A stretch of 64,000 nt of DNA from G965279355 sp965279355 (GCA_965279355.1 OZ257155.1:3162001-3226000); one strand, 5' to 3'; shown: positions 45,838 to 55,085, counted from the first letter of the stretch. The notes: a model not told the origin generated them from the letters alone. Made by a program: numbers and translations.

Positions 45838-46764
45838 ATGAAAGCACCTCTTTTGCGCATCGGTACGCGGGGCTCGATGCTGGCCCTTGCCCAGACCGAG
45901 CAGGTTCGCGGCCTCCTGTGCCAGGCATGGCCGGAGCTGGCCGCGCGCGGCGCCATCGCTATTGAGACGATCCGCACCACCGGCGACCGGATCACCGACC
46001 GTCCGCTGGCCGATGCCGGCGGCAAGGGCCTGTTCGCGAAAGAAATCGAGGAGGCGCTGCTCGCCGGAACCATCGATATCGCCGTGCATTCCATGAAGGA
46101 CATGCCGACCTTCCTGCCCGACGGGCTCGACATCGCCTGCTTGCTGCCGCGCGAGGACCCGCGCGATGTGCTGATCGGGAAGTACGCCCGGATCGCCGAT
46201 CTGCCGCAGAAGGCTGTCGTCGGCACGTCGTCGCCGCGCCGCAAGGCTCTGCTCCTGGCGCTGCGCCGCGACCTGCAGGTGGTCGACCTGCGCGGCAATG
46301 TCGATTCGCGCGTCCGCAAGGTCGAGCGGGGCGATGTGCATGCGACCCTGCTGGCGCTGGCCGGGCTGCGACGCCTTTCAATGGAGGCCAAGGCAGCGTC
46401 CGTCATTGAAACGACGGAGATGCTGCCGGCCGCGGCGCAGGGCGCTATCGGCATCGAGATCCGCAGCAACGATCAACGCATGCGCGATTTTCTTCGGCCG
46501 CTCCACCACGCGGCGACCGGTTATGCCGTGGCGGCCGAGCGCGGCGTCCTGGAAACGCTGGACGGCTCCTGCCGTACGCCGATTGCCGCCCTGGCGATCG
46601 GCCGCACCTTCGGGCGTCTCCGGCTCGATGCGCTGGTCGCGCGGCCCGACGGCAGCCAGGTGATCCGGACGGCGCGCGAAGGGGCTGAGAGCGATGCCGT
46701 GGCCATGGGCCGCGACGCCGGCGAGGAACTGAAGCTCCAGGCCGGTCCCGGATTTTTTGGCTGA
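45838..46764 (+). CDS. hemC: Porphobilinogen deaminase (hydroxymethylbilane synthase)
   Basis: 308 aa from ATG 45838 (LLRIGTRGSMLALAQ); ATG 45817 would add 7 residues. The catalytic Asp is D88 in HSMKDMP, and the dipyrromethane cofactor cysteine is C245 in LDGSCRTP. Polymerises four porphobilinogens to hydroxymethylbilane in the haem/B12 pathway. The hemD fusion begins 9 bases after its stop, so the two work in sequence from one transcript. Confidence 0.95.
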   Translation: MKAPLLRIGTRGSMLALAQTEQVRGLLCQAWPELAARGAIAIETIRTTGDRITDRPLADAGGKGLFAKEIEEALLAGTIDIAVHSMKDMPTFLPDGLDIACLLPREDPRDVLIGKYARIADLPQKAVVGTSSPRRKALLLALRRDLQVVDLRGNVDSRVRKVERGDVHATLLALAGLRRLSMEAKAASVIETTEMLPAAAQGAIGIEIRSNDQRMRDFLRPLHHAATGYAVAAERGVLETLDGSCRTPIAALAIGRTFGRLRLDALVARPDGSQVIRTAREGAESDAVAMGRDAGEELKLQAGPGFFG

Positions 46765-46772
46765 CCCGATCG

Positions 46773-48602
46773 ATGCGCATTCTCGTCACCCGTCCCCGCG
46801 AAGACGCAACCCTGCTGGCGGCCAAGCTGAAAGAGCGCGGCCATTCCGTGGTCAGCGAGCCGATGCTGGAGATCCGTCTCGCCTTTGGCGCCAAGGTCGA
46901 TCTCACCGGCGCGCAAGCCGTTCTGTTCACCAGCGCCAACGGCGTGCGCGCGTTTGCGGCGGCCGAGACGCGCCGTGACCTGCCGGCCTTCGCGGTCGGC
47001 GACACGACGGCGTCGGCGGCGCGCAGCATCGGTTTTGCGCGTGTCGAAAGTGCGGGCGGCAATGTCGGGCAGCTCACGCAGCTGGTCCGCGAAAAGCTGA
47101 AGCCATCGGATGGCGCCCTGGTGCATGCGGCGGGGAGCGACGTCGCCGGCGATCTGTCCGGCAATCTGCAAAAAGCAGGCTTCACGGTCCGGCGCGTGGT
47201 GCTCTATTCGGCGGAGCCGATCACGGCGCTTTCGCCGATGATCGCCGCGGGCCTCAAATCGAGGCATATCGACGTCGCCGTTTTCTACTCGCCGCGGACC
47301 GCAGCCACGTTTGCGAAACTGATCAAGGAAGCAAAGCTGGAAGACGCGTTGACCAAAACCGTTGCTGTCGGTCTCAGCCATGCCGTCCTGGAGCCGATCA
47401 AGGATCTTCCCTGGGCGATGATGGAGGCGGCGCGCCGCCCCGAAGAAGCCGATCTGCTGCGCGCAATCGCGCGGCAGAAGATCATTGCGCAGCTCGAAGG
47501 GGCCCCGGCCCCGGCCACGCTGACCACCGACGAGGTGACGTTCGGCCGGCGGGCGGAAGACCCGGTGGCGCCACCGGCGCCCAAGCGTCGTGTTCTGGCG
47601 GGCGTCATGGCAACGCTGGCCGTGCTGCTGTCGCTAGGTACGTTTGCGCTGGTGATGCTGGAAAACAGCCGCCCGGTGTCCGATCTCGGCAGCAGTGCCG
47701 CGCTGATGCGGCTTGAGACCCGCTTGGCCGGGCTGGAGCGGCAGCTGACGAATGTTGCCCGGAACGCGACGGCGCCAACACCCGCACCTGCTAGCGATCC
47801 TTCGATTGAAGCGCGTCTCAATCGCCTGGCGCAGCAGCTGTCGGCTCTGGAAGCTCAGCCGACGACTCAGCCGGCTCCTCCGGTGCCGCAATCGGACGAT
47901 ACTGCGGCGCAGCTTGAGCAGATGATCGCGCGGGTCGATACGCTGGAGAAGGACCTCGCGAACCGGGCCGAAGCGGATCAGGTCTCGTCAGCGCTGGCCG
48001 AGAACCGCCGGCTGGCTGAGGAACTGACACGGGTCCAGGAAGACGTGGCACGTAACAGCGTCGCAGCCGAGCGTGGCGCAGATCGGGGCAATCTTGTACT
48101 GGCCATCGGACAGCTTGCAGCTGCCGCGTCGCGCCATGGCGCGGTGACGGCGGAACTGGCGACGGTGCGCAGTCTTGCCGGTGACGACACGCGCGTGCAG
48201 GCGGCCATCGAGCGGCTGCAGCCCTATGCGGCGCGCGCGGTTCCCAGCCGCGAAGCTTTGATCGCCCGCTTTCCGACGATTGCCGGTGCCGCCGGCCGCG
48301 CATTACGGACCGTGGCGGTGGAGCCCGGCAGTCCGTGGTGGTCGGCCTGGATGCATCGTCTGTCCTCGGTGGTGAGCATCCGCCGCGTTGGCGATATTCC
48401 GGGCGAGACGGCCGAGGCGCGACTGGCACGGGCGGAGCAGCGGATCGCCGAGAACGATCTGGCCGCAGCCGTGACCACCCTCGACGGGACTTCGTGGGCG
48501 CCGGTGCTGGCGGCGTGGCTCGACGACGCGAAGGCGCGCCTGGCCATCGACAAGGTCGTCGATGAGCTGCTCTCCATCGTGCTGGCGGGCCCTGTGCGGT
48601 GA
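46773..48602 (+). CDS. hemD: Uroporphyrinogen-III synthase fused to HemX/mitofilin-like domain
   Basis: 609 aa. Residues 1-~235 are HemD (MRILVTRPRE, LFTSANGVRAF, VFYSPRTAATF), cyclising hydroxymethylbilane to uroporphyrinogen III. After a Pro/Ala linker a single transmembrane helix (~274-294, LAGVMATLAVLLSLGTFALV) leads to a coiled-coil-rich periplasmic half of ~300 residues (repeated RLETRLAGLERQL-type heptads) resembling HemX/mitofilin proteins. In many bacteria HemD and HemX are separate; the fusion anchors HemD at the membrane. The stop overlaps the hemY GTG by 4 bases. Confidence 0.9.
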   Translation: MRILVTRPREDATLLAAKLKERGHSVVSEPMLEIRLAFGAKVDLTGAQAVLFTSANGVRAFAAAETRRDLPAFAVGDTTASAARSIGFARVESAGGNVGQLTQLVREKLKPSDGALVHAAGSDVAGDLSGNLQKAGFTVRRVVLYSAEPITALSPMIAAGLKSRHIDVAVFYSPRTAATFAKLIKEAKLEDALTKTVAVGLSHAVLEPIKDLPWAMMEAARRPEEADLLRAIARQKIIAQLEGAPAPATLTTDEVTFGRRAEDPVAPPAPKRRVLAGVMATLAVLLSLGTFALVMLENSRPVSDLGSSAALMRLETRLAGLERQLTNVARNATAPTPAPASDPSIEARLNRLAQQLSALEAQPTTQPAPPVPQSDDTAAQLEQMIARVDTLEKDLANRAEADQVSSALAENRRLAEELTRVQEDVARNSVAAERGADRGNLVLAIGQLAAAASRHGAVTAELATVRSLAGDDTRVQAAIERLQPYAARAVPSREALIARFPTIAGAAGRALRTVAVEPGSPWWSAWMHRLSSVVSIRRVGDIPGETAEARLARAEQRIAENDLAAAVTTLDGTSWAPVLAAWLDDAKARLAIDKVVDELLSIVLAGPVR

Positions 48603-49969
48603 TCCGCGTTTTTGTTTTCTTTGTCCTGCTGGGCCTCGCGATGGCGGGGGTCGTGTGGGTGGCCGAGCGCCCCGGCGCAGTCACCGTGGTCTGGGAAGAC
48701 TGGCGGCTCGACACCAGCCTCGGCGTCCTGCTGGTCGCGGTGTCGATTGTCGCGGTCGCCGCGGCGTTGCTCTACCGGTTCTGGCGGGCGATCTGGACAA
48801 CGCCGCGTCGGATGGCGAACTGGCGCCGCGAGCGCCGCCAGCGCCTGGGCTATGCCGCGCTGTCCTCGGGGCTGGTGGCAATCGCCGCCGGCGATGCGCA
48901 AGGAGCCCAGAAACTGGCTCGTCGTGCCGACCGGTTGCTGGAACAGCCCCCGCTGACTCTGTTGCTGGAGGCGCAGGCGGCGCAGCTCGCCGGGGACGAA
49001 GACACCGCGGTCCGCCATTTCGAGACGATGCGGCAGCATCCGGAAACGGAGTTTCTCGGCCTGCGGGGCCTGATGGCCCGGGCCATGCGCGACGGGCATT
49101 ATGGGCGGGCGCTGGAGCTCGCCAAACGGGCGCAGGCGCTGCGTCCACGGGCGATCTGGGTTCTGACGGCCCTGCTCGATCTGCAAACGCGCTTCGGCGA
49201 CTGGAAAGGGGCTCGGGAGACACTGGTCGCCGCCGTGGCGGCGAAGGCATTGCCTCCAAGCCAGGCACGGCGGCGCGAAGGCGCGGTCCTGCTGGAACTG
49301 TCGCGGGCGGCCTTGCAGGACGGGCGGCCGGTCGACGCCCTCGATCACGCCAGGCTGGCCTATAAGGCGGATCCCGACCGTCCGGTGATTGCGGCCTGGC
49401 TGGCCGAGCGTTACGCCGCCTTAGGCAAGCGCAGGCGGGCGGCCAAGCTGGTCGAACATGAATGGACCCGACATCCGCATCCGGCGCTGCTGACGGCCTA
49501 CAGGCAGACACGGCCCGTGGAGTCCAAACTTGCCTGGGTGAAAGAAGCGGAGCGCCTTGCGGCGCTGGCGCCCGCTCATGAGGACAGCCATCGTGCCCTG
49601 GGTGAGGCTGCGTTCGAGGCCGGGCTCTGGGGTGAGGCGCGCCGGCATTACACCGCCGCCATCGCCGCGGCAGGGCACGCGCCGCCTGCCTCGCTGTGCC
49701 GCCGCATGGCGGAGGTCGAGGAAGCCGATAGCAAGGACCAGGCAGCGGTCCATCGCTGGCTGACGCTGGCCGCCGAGGGGCATCCGGACGCGGAATGGAT
49801 ATGCGAGTCCTGCGGAACCGCGCACGTGGTCTGGGCGGCAAGCTGTGTCCGCTGCGGGGCGTTCGACCGGATGAGCTGGCGGTTGCCGGATCGGGTGGAG
49901 CCGGTGGTGGTGCCGGCCCTTGAGGCGACGGCACCGCAGGCGATCGCGCCGCCGCAAATCGGGCCTTAG
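48599..49969 (+). CDS. hemY: HemY, TPR-type membrane protein of haem biosynthesis, with C-terminal zinc ribbon
   Basis: 456 aa from GTG 48599 (GTGA overlap with hemD). Two N-terminal membrane helices (FVFFVLLGLAMAGVVWVA and LGVLLVAVSIVAVAAALLY), then TPR-like helical repeats (HYGRALELAKRAQALRP and others). Near the C-terminus two Cys pairs (ICESCGTAH and CVRCGAFD, with aromatic WxxS/WR around them) form a rubredoxin-like ribbon similar to that of LapB. HemY-N proteins assist late porphyrin steps at the membrane. Convergent with the TRAP genes. Confidence 0.88.
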   Translation: MIRVFVFFVLLGLAMAGVVWVAERPGAVTVVWEDWRLDTSLGVLLVAVSIVAVAAALLYRFWRAIWTTPRRMANWRRERRQRLGYAALSSGLVAIAAGDAQGAQKLARRADRLLEQPPLTLLLEAQAAQLAGDEDTAVRHFETMRQHPETEFLGLRGLMARAMRDGHYGRALELAKRAQALRPRAIWVLTALLDLQTRFGDWKGARETLVAAVAAKALPPSQARRREGAVLLELSRAALQDGRPVDALDHARLAYKADPDRPVIAAWLAERYAALGKRRRAAKLVEHEWTRHPHPALLTAYRQTRPVESKLAWVKEAERLAALAPAHEDSHRALGEAAFEAGLWGEARRHYTAAIAAAGHAPPASLCRRMAEVEEADSKDQAAVHRWLTLAAEGHPDAEWICESCGTAHVVWAASCVRCGAFDRMSWRLPDRVEPVVVPALEATAPQAIAPPQIGP

Positions 49970-49985
49970 GCGGCGTCGCCCCGGC

Positions 49986-52070
49986 TCAGCGGCCGTACAG
50001 GAATCCGGGCAGCATCAGCGCCATGCCCGGCCACACATACATGATGGCCAGTAGCAGGATGACGATGAACATGTACGGCATCATGCCGGCGAAGATCTGG
50101 TTGATCGTCACATGCGAGGGCGCGACGCCCTTCAGATAGAAGGCCGACATCGCAACCGGCGGCGAGAGGAACGCAGCCTGCAGGTTCACGGCCACCATCG
50201 TGCCGAACAGCACCGGGTCGACGTTGAAGTGCGTCAGCAGCGGCACGAAGATCGGCACGAAGATCACGATGATCTCCGTCCACTCAAGCGGCCAGCCGAG
50301 CAGGAAGATGATCGCCTGGGCGATGATCATGAACTGCAGCGGCGAGAGGTCCATGCTCAGGACCCAGTGCTCGATGATCTGCTGGCCGCCATGCAGCGCG
50401 AAGACGGCCGAGAACAACGCCGAGCCGACGAAGAGCCAGCACACCATCGCGGTGGTCTTGGCCGTGAGGAAGGTCGACTCTTTAAGAGTGTTGAGCAGTT
50501 TTCGCTCGCCGACGAAGTCGCGCAGCCAGGCTGCGGCGGCGCCAAGGAACAGCCCGCCCAGCACGCCGGAGATGATCATGGTCATCGTATCGCCGCGCAT
50601 CGATCCGAGCGACGCGCCGATGACGACCCCGACCAGCGCCGCGATCAGGGTAATGCGGCGGTATCTCTGCATCGCAGCGAGGAACATGGCGCCGATGGAG
50701 CCGATGCCGGCGGATTCGGTTGCCGTGGTGATGCCGAACAGGATGGCACCGAGAACGGACAGAGTCAGAACCGCGAGCGGAATGACGGAAGACACCAGCA
50801 TCTTGAGAATCTCAAGCTGCTCACCATCCATTCGCGAATAGTAAAAGCCCAGCAAAAGCGCGACGAAGATGGCGATGCCGCCATACCATTCGTAGAAGCC
50901 GTCAGGCGCATAGGCCGCGGCGGGCGTGTCCGCGGCGACGAGGCCGCCGGAATCGACCGGTTCATCTTCCTGGGCCAGCTCTTCGGCAGGAAGCTCCTCG
51001 GCCGTTTGTTCTTCAGCGACGGGGTCTTCGGACTCTTCGCTGTCCGTGGTCTGTTCTTCTTCGGTCTGTTCTGCCGGCTCTGCGGGCTCGTCGTCGATAG
51101 AGTTTCCGACCTGGTCTTCTCCCTGGAAGGTGGAGAACTCGACTGCGCCGGCCGGCATCGCGGTTGTGTCCGGCGCATTGCGCACCGTGACGAACCACCA
51201 CGCCAGTCCGAACAGGGTCAGAGCCATCAGCAACGGCAGCAGCGCCGCCAGAGCATTCTGGACGATCAGCCCGTAACTGACCGGCTTGCCATCCAGAGTC
51301 GAGCCCGCCGCGCGGCCGGGATTGAACACCGTGGCCAGCAGGCTGATCAGGATGCGCCGGGAGGGGCCGCGCTCGAGGCGCGCGATCCAGTCGGGCACCG
51401 GCACGCGATAGAGCTCGGGCGGCAGCGGCGGCGCCAGGCTCGGGTTCAACAGGGCCCGTCCGATGATGTAGATGATGTACATGAAGGCCAGGAAGAAGCC
51501 CGGCAGCATCGCTGCGGCGTAGAGCTTCACGATCGACTGGCCGGCGACGGCGGCATAGACGATCAGCATCACCGAAGGCGGGATGAGAATGCCAAGGGTG
51601 CCGCCGGCGGTGATGGCGCCAGCCGCCAGCCGCACGTCATATCCCGCGTTCAGCATGGGGCGCAGCGCGATGACCCCCATCAGCACGACCACCGCGCCGA
51701 CGATGCCCGACGCCATTCCCCAGAACGCGCACACCATCAGGGTTGTGACGGCAAGGGATGCCGGTACCCGCCGGAATGTGAGCTGCACGCTGTTGAACAT
51801 CTTGTCGACCAGCGCCGCGCGTTCGATCAGGTATCCCATGAACACGAAAAGCGGGATCGAGATCAGCGTGTCGTTGTTCATGGCACCGTAGGTGCGCTGA
51901 ACCATCAGCTGGAAAACCTGGTTCTGCCACCAGTGAACGGCGGGATCCCAGAATGCGAGAAACCCGAAGAGCATGCCCATGCCCATCAGGGTGAACGCGG
52001 TGGGGAAGCCCATCATGATCGCCACAACGATCAGGCCGAGCATCGTCAATCCGAGGATCGGATCGCTCAT
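49986..52070 (-). CDS. dctM: TRAP transporter large permease (DctM) with acidic insert
   Basis: 694 aa, much longer than the usual ~430 aa. N-terminal half has the DctM signatures (PLFVFMGYLIERAALVDKMF, AITAGGTLGILIPPSVMLI). Between membrane helices, residues ~318-372 (50955-51119) are an acidic Glu/Ser/Thr/Pro-rich stretch (repeats of EEQ, AEEL), followed by a second set of membrane helices. Long DctM proteins with a central extension occur in lactate/mannitol-type TRAP systems, but such a charged insert is unusual. Imports an organic acid driven by Na+ or H+. One base separates its start from the dctQ stop. Confidence 0.9.
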   Translation of the reverse strand: MSDPILGLTMLGLIVVAIMMGFPTAFTLMGMGMLFGFLAFWDPAVHWWQNQVFQLMVQRTYGAMNNDTLISIPLFVFMGYLIERAALVDKMFNSVQLTFRRVPASLAVTTLMVCAFWGMASGIVGAVVVLMGVIALRPMLNAGYDVRLAAGAITAGGTLGILIPPSVMLIVYAAVAGQSIVKLYAAAMLPGFFLAFMYIIYIIGRALLNPSLAPPLPPELYRVPVPDWIARLERGPSRRILISLLATVFNPGRAAGSTLDGKPVSYGLIVQNALAALLPLLMALTLFGLAWWFVTVRNAPDTTAMPAGAVEFSTFQGEDQVGNSIDDEPAEPAEQTEEEQTTDSEESEDPVAEEQTAEELPAEELAQEDEPVDSGGLVAADTPAAAYAPDGFYEWYGGIAIFVALLLGFYYSRMDGEQLEILKMLVSSVIPLAVLTLSVLGAILFGITTATESAGIGSIGAMFLAAMQRYRRITLIAALVGVVIGASLGSMRGDTMTMIISGVLGGLFLGAAAAWLRDFVGERKLLNTLKESTFLTAKTTAMVCWLFVGSALFSAVFALHGGQQIIEHWVLSMDLSPLQFMIIAQAIIFLLGWPLEWTEIIVIFVPIFVPLLTHFNVDPVLFGTMVAVNLQAAFLSPPVAMSAFYLKGVAPSHVTINQIFAGMMPYMFIVILLLAIMYVWPGMALMLPGFLYGR

Positions 52071-52071
52071 C

Positions 52072-52731
52072 TCAGCTTCCGCCCTTGCCGCGCTGATGCG
52101 CGGCTTCCTGGATATGCGCGGCGTTCTCGATGGCGCTGCGCCGCGCTTCGGCGTCCACGGAATCGCTTTGCGAAAGCTGGGTCGCGATCACGTCGGTTTC
52201 CTCGACGTCCTTGAGGCGGGCCGGCCATGTGCCGGTGCGCAGGCACATGAGGCAGCGCACGATCTCCGCCAGGCCCTGCAGCATCACCAGGGCGCCGGCA
52301 ACCGGGATCACGGTCTTGAAATGATAGACCGGCGGCCCGTCCGCCGTGACGTTCGAGTGTTCGCCAATCCGCCAGGAGAGCTCGGCGAAGCCGTAACCGG
52401 CGTAGACCAGTGCGAGAATTCCCGGAATAAAGAAGAGCATATAGAGGGTGAGATCGAGCCCCGCCTGCACCCGGGGACGCATCGACCCGTAGAGAAAATC
52501 GCCGCGCACATGGGCGTTCTGCGCCAGGGCGTAAGCGCCGCACATCATGAACAGCGTGCCATAGAGCATGCTGTTGAGATCGAAGATCCACGCCGTCGGC
52601 GCATTCAGGATGTAGCGCTTGAAAACTTCGATGCCGACGACGAGCGCCAGGCCGACAATGAGCCACGCGAACAGCTTGCCCGACAGGGCGCTGATACGGT
52701 CGATGGCGAAAAGGAAGCGCTGAACGGCCAT
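52072..52731 (-). CDS. dctQ: TRAP transporter small permease (DctQ)
   Basis: 219 aa, four hydrophobic segments, the first LFAWLIVGLALVVGIEVF, and the family's RPRVQAGLDLTLYMLFF region. A hydrophilic C-terminal tail of ~40 residues is longer than usual. Partners DctM (49986) and the receptor DctP (52848). Between it and dctP lies a strong terminator hairpin (52804-52833), so permease expression is probably lower than that of the receptor. Confidence 0.9.
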   Translation of the reverse strand: MAVQRFLFAIDRISALSGKLFAWLIVGLALVVGIEVFKRYILNAPTAWIFDLNSMLYGTLFMMCGAYALAQNAHVRGDFLYGSMRPRVQAGLDLTLYMLFFIPGILALVYAGYGFAELSWRIGEHSNVTADGPPVYHFKTVIPVAGALVMLQGLAEIVRCLMCLRTGTWPARLKDVEETDVIATQLSQSDSVDAEARRSAIENAAHIQEAAHQRGKGGS

Positions 52732-52803
52732 GAAGCGAATAGTCAGGAAACGGCGATATTAGTCAAGAAACCGCAAAAATACGGGAAACTACGCACATAA
52801 AAA

Positions 52804-52833
52804 GAGGCGCCATGCCGTTGAGCATGGCGCCTC
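52804..52833 (-). terminator. Rho-independent terminator after dctP
   Basis: On the minus-strand transcript a 12-bp perfect stem (arms GAGGCGCCATGC / GCATGGCGCCTC, six-base loop CGTTGA or its complement) is followed by U-rich sequence (five consecutive A on the plus strand at 52799-52803). It lies 15 bases after the dctP stop and 73 bases before dctQ, so it can act as a partial terminator within the TRAP operon. Confidence 0.85.
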
Positions 52834-52847
52834 CTTCTCAAGTCAGA

Positions 52848-54032
52848 TCAGCCGCGGCGAGGCTGCTGCTGGCCCGCCGGTGCGGCCGGTGCCGCGCGCC
52901 GCACGAAGTAGTGGTTGTAGGCCATGCGGCGGTTGACGTTGTTGTCCATGTCCCAGGCAACCGCGCGCTGCGCGAAGGCCTTCTGCGAGTCGGCGATTTC
53001 CTTGAACAGGGGGTTTTCCGCCGACTTCTTGGCGGCGACGTCGTCATAGATCCGCAGCTGAGCCTGCAGGATCGAATCCGGCGTCTTGAAGAAGCGGACC
53101 CGGTCCTTGGTCTTCATCTCGAGATAGTCCTTCGAGTAGCGGTCGATCGCCTTCCAGGTCAGGTCCTGGGAAGCCGCTTCGACGGCGTTCTCGATGATCG
53201 AGCGCATCTTCGCGGGAAGCGCGTCGAACTTGGTCTTGTTGAACATGATCTCGAACTGCTCGGCGTTCTGGTGGAAGCTCTGCAGCATGCAGACCTTCGA
53301 GACGTCCGGGAAGCCCAGGATGCGATCGGAGCTCATGTTGTTGAATTCGGCCGCGTCGAGCAGGCCGCGATCCATGGCCGGCACGATTTCGCCGCCGGGC
53401 AGCGCGTTGACGGCCACGCCCATGCCGGTGAAGACGTCAATCGAGATGCCGACGGTGCGATACTTCAGACCCTGCAGGTCTTCCGCCTTGGTGACCTGCT
53501 TCTTGAACCAGCCGAGGGGCTGGGTGGCCATCGGACCGTAGGCGAACGAGACGACATTCGCGCCCACGGCGCGATACATCTTCTCCATCAGCTGCTTGCC
53601 GCCGCCGTATTTGTGCCAGGACAGCAGCATATTGGCGTCCATGCCATAGGCCGGACCTGAACCCCAGAGAGCGAGGGCAGTGTTCTTGCCGTAGTGATAG
53701 ACCATGACGCCATGGCCGCCATCGAGCGTGCCTGAGGACACCGCGTCGAGCAGGCCGAAGGCGGGGACGACGGCGCCGGCGGGCAGCACTTCGATGCGCA
53801 GCTCGCCGCCGGTCATGTCGTTCACCTTCTTGGCGAAGTCATTGGCGTATTCGTGGAAGATGTCCTTGGCCGGCCAGGTGCTCTGCCAGCGCATGGTGAT
53901 CGGGCTGGTCTGGGCGCGGCTGACGTTCGGCGCGACGACCGTACCGGCTGCGGCAGCGGCGCCGCCGATGCCGAGCGTACGCAGGAATGCGCGTCGGCCT
54001 TCGGGTGCGCTCTTTGTGGTGTTCTTTGACAT
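52848..54032 (-). CDS. dctP: TRAP transporter substrate-binding protein (DctP) with Tat signal
   Basis: 394 aa from ATG 54032, preceded by GGAGAGG. The signal GRRAFLRTLGIGGAAAAAG (R13 R14) is a twin-arginine export signal; the mature part begins near TSPITMRWQS and shows the family Arg (KYRTVGISIDVF). It binds the organic-acid ligand in the periplasm and delivers it to DctQM. Genes are on one strand in the order dctP-dctQ-dctM. The ligand cannot be read from sequence. Confidence 0.92.
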   Translation of the reverse strand: MSKNTTKSAPEGRRAFLRTLGIGGAAAAAGTVVAPNVSRAQTSPITMRWQSTWPAKDIFHEYANDFAKKVNDMTGGELRIEVLPAGAVVPAFGLLDAVSSGTLDGGHGVMVYHYGKNTALALWGSGPAYGMDANMLLSWHKYGGGKQLMEKMYRAVGANVVSFAYGPMATQPLGWFKKQVTKAEDLQGLKYRTVGISIDVFTGMGVAVNALPGGEIVPAMDRGLLDAAEFNNMSSDRILGFPDVSKVCMLQSFHQNAEQFEIMFNKTKFDALPAKMRSIIENAVEAASQDLTWKAIDRYSKDYLEMKTKDRVRFFKTPDSILQAQLRIYDDVAAKKSAENPLFKEIADSQKAFAQRAVAWDMDNNVNRRMAYNHYFVRRAAPAAPAGQQQPRRG

Positions 54033-54153
54033 GAGTTTCCTCTCCTTAAGGTAGTTGGTCGTCACGATGCCGTCTTGATGGCGGCATTAGTGGGCATTCT
54101 GCATGTTCTACGGCGTGTGACAAGCCGGCCCAGCATAAAACACTAAAATTGTT

Positions 54154-54159
54154 ATTATA
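54154..54159 (-). promoter_or_regulatory. Candidate -10 element (TATAAT) for dctP
   Basis: On the minus strand TATAAT lies in an AT-rich stretch 120 bases upstream of dctP. No good -35 is visible at the usual distance. A plausible sigma-70 promoter by composition only. Confidence 0.35.
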
Positions 54160-54227
54160 TTCCGGATGATGATTGACCATATTATGCGCCCGCCTCATTG
54201 AGGCGTGAGCCACGGAGATACGGCTGA

Positions 54228-54635
54228 ATGTCCGAACGCGATGCGGTCCTGTTTGCCAACGAGGCGTTCTATCGCGCCTTCTCCGATCGCGACTTTGCCG
54301 CGCTCGCCGGGCAATGGTCGCGTGAGGCGCCGGTGACGTGCCTGCATCCGGGCTGGGCCGTCCTCACCGGCCGTAGTGATGTGCTGCAAAGCTGGAAGCG
54401 CATCCTGGCGCATGACGAATCCCCCAAAGTCGTCTGCCGGCGCCCGCAGGTGTCGATGCATGGCGAGACGGCGATCGTTCTCTGTTACGAGGACGTCGAT
54501 GGAGAGTTGCTGGCGGCAACGAACGTGTTCCGTCGGGAAGATCGGCAATGGCGTCTCGTACATCACCAGTCCGGCCCGACAGTCGCCGATCTGCCCGTCG
54601 AAGAGGAAGAGATAGAGGTCGTTCGTCCCAACTGA
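54228..54635 (+). CDS. NTF2-fold SnoaL-like protein
   Basis: 135 aa. RDAVLFANEAFYRAFSDRDFAALAGQW is the cone-fold helix pair of SnoaL_3/DUF4440 proteins; the strand CLHPGWAVLTGRSDVLQSW follows as in the family. An acidic tail (VEEEEIEVV) ends it. These proteins bind small ligands or stabilise partners; no catalytic set is evident. ATG 54228 has CGGAG upstream. Divergent from dctP and convergent with the PAS_5-like gene. Confidence 0.82.
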   Translation: MSERDAVLFANEAFYRAFSDRDFAALAGQWSREAPVTCLHPGWAVLTGRSDVLQSWKRILAHDESPKVVCRRPQVSMHGETAIVLCYEDVDGELLAATNVFRREDRQWRLVHHQSGPTVADLPVEEEEIEVVRPN

Positions 54636-54641
54636 CCCGAG

Positions 54642-55085
54642 TCAGGTCAGACGATATGCGCCGACCAGGATGTAGCTGATGCCGCCACCCTTGTCGCCCA
54701 GCGGCAGGGTGAGCCGCTCCCAGGTCTGGAACTCCTCGCCGAACCACGCCGCATAGACCCGCCAGTGCGGCTTGCGGGTGTTCACCACAGATCGATACTC
54801 GTTGTTGAGGATCGCGGTCTGCTCATGCGGCAGGGTGGCGACATCCAGCCCGGTCATGTCGACGCCGAACGCATCCTTGAAGCCGACGCCATAGAAGCCG
54901 TAGCTGAACTTCTTTTTCTCCCGGACCCGGATGATCGCCAGGTTTTCGCGCCAGTTGGTGAGGCCAAGGGCGGTGAGATCCGTCTGCAGGGGGACGGGCG
55001 CGGACTTCCGCGCCGCATCCCAGTAGGAGTAGAGGGCGATCAGCTGGTTATGACGCAGGTTTCTCTGAAAAAGCGTTGTCGACAT
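54642..55085 (-). CDS. PAS_5-like sensory-type protein
   Basis: 147 aa, single domain, no membrane segment. LYSYWDAARKSAPVPLQTDL near the N-terminus, then GFYGVGFKDAFGVDMTGLDV and YRSVVNTRKPHWRVYA, follow the order of the alphaproteobacterial PAS_5 family (YW..R.....P.R.DI, then G..L...FG.D.TG). A ligand- or signal-sensing role is inferred. No output domain is attached. Confidence 0.65.
   Translation of the reverse strand: MSTTLFQRNLRHNQLIALYSYWDAARKSAPVPLQTDLTALGLTNWRENLAIIRVREKKKFSYGFYGVGFKDAFGVDMTGLDVATLPHEQTAILNNEYRSVVNTRKPHWRVYAAWFGEEFQTWERLTLPLGDKGGGISYILVGAYRLT

Noticed and set aside
50112..52214. Long open frame (700 codons) on the plus strand
   Set aside because: Antisense to the clear dctM and dctQ genes; the product is His/Arg/Gln-rich without any domain, typical of an antisense frame in GC-rich DNA.
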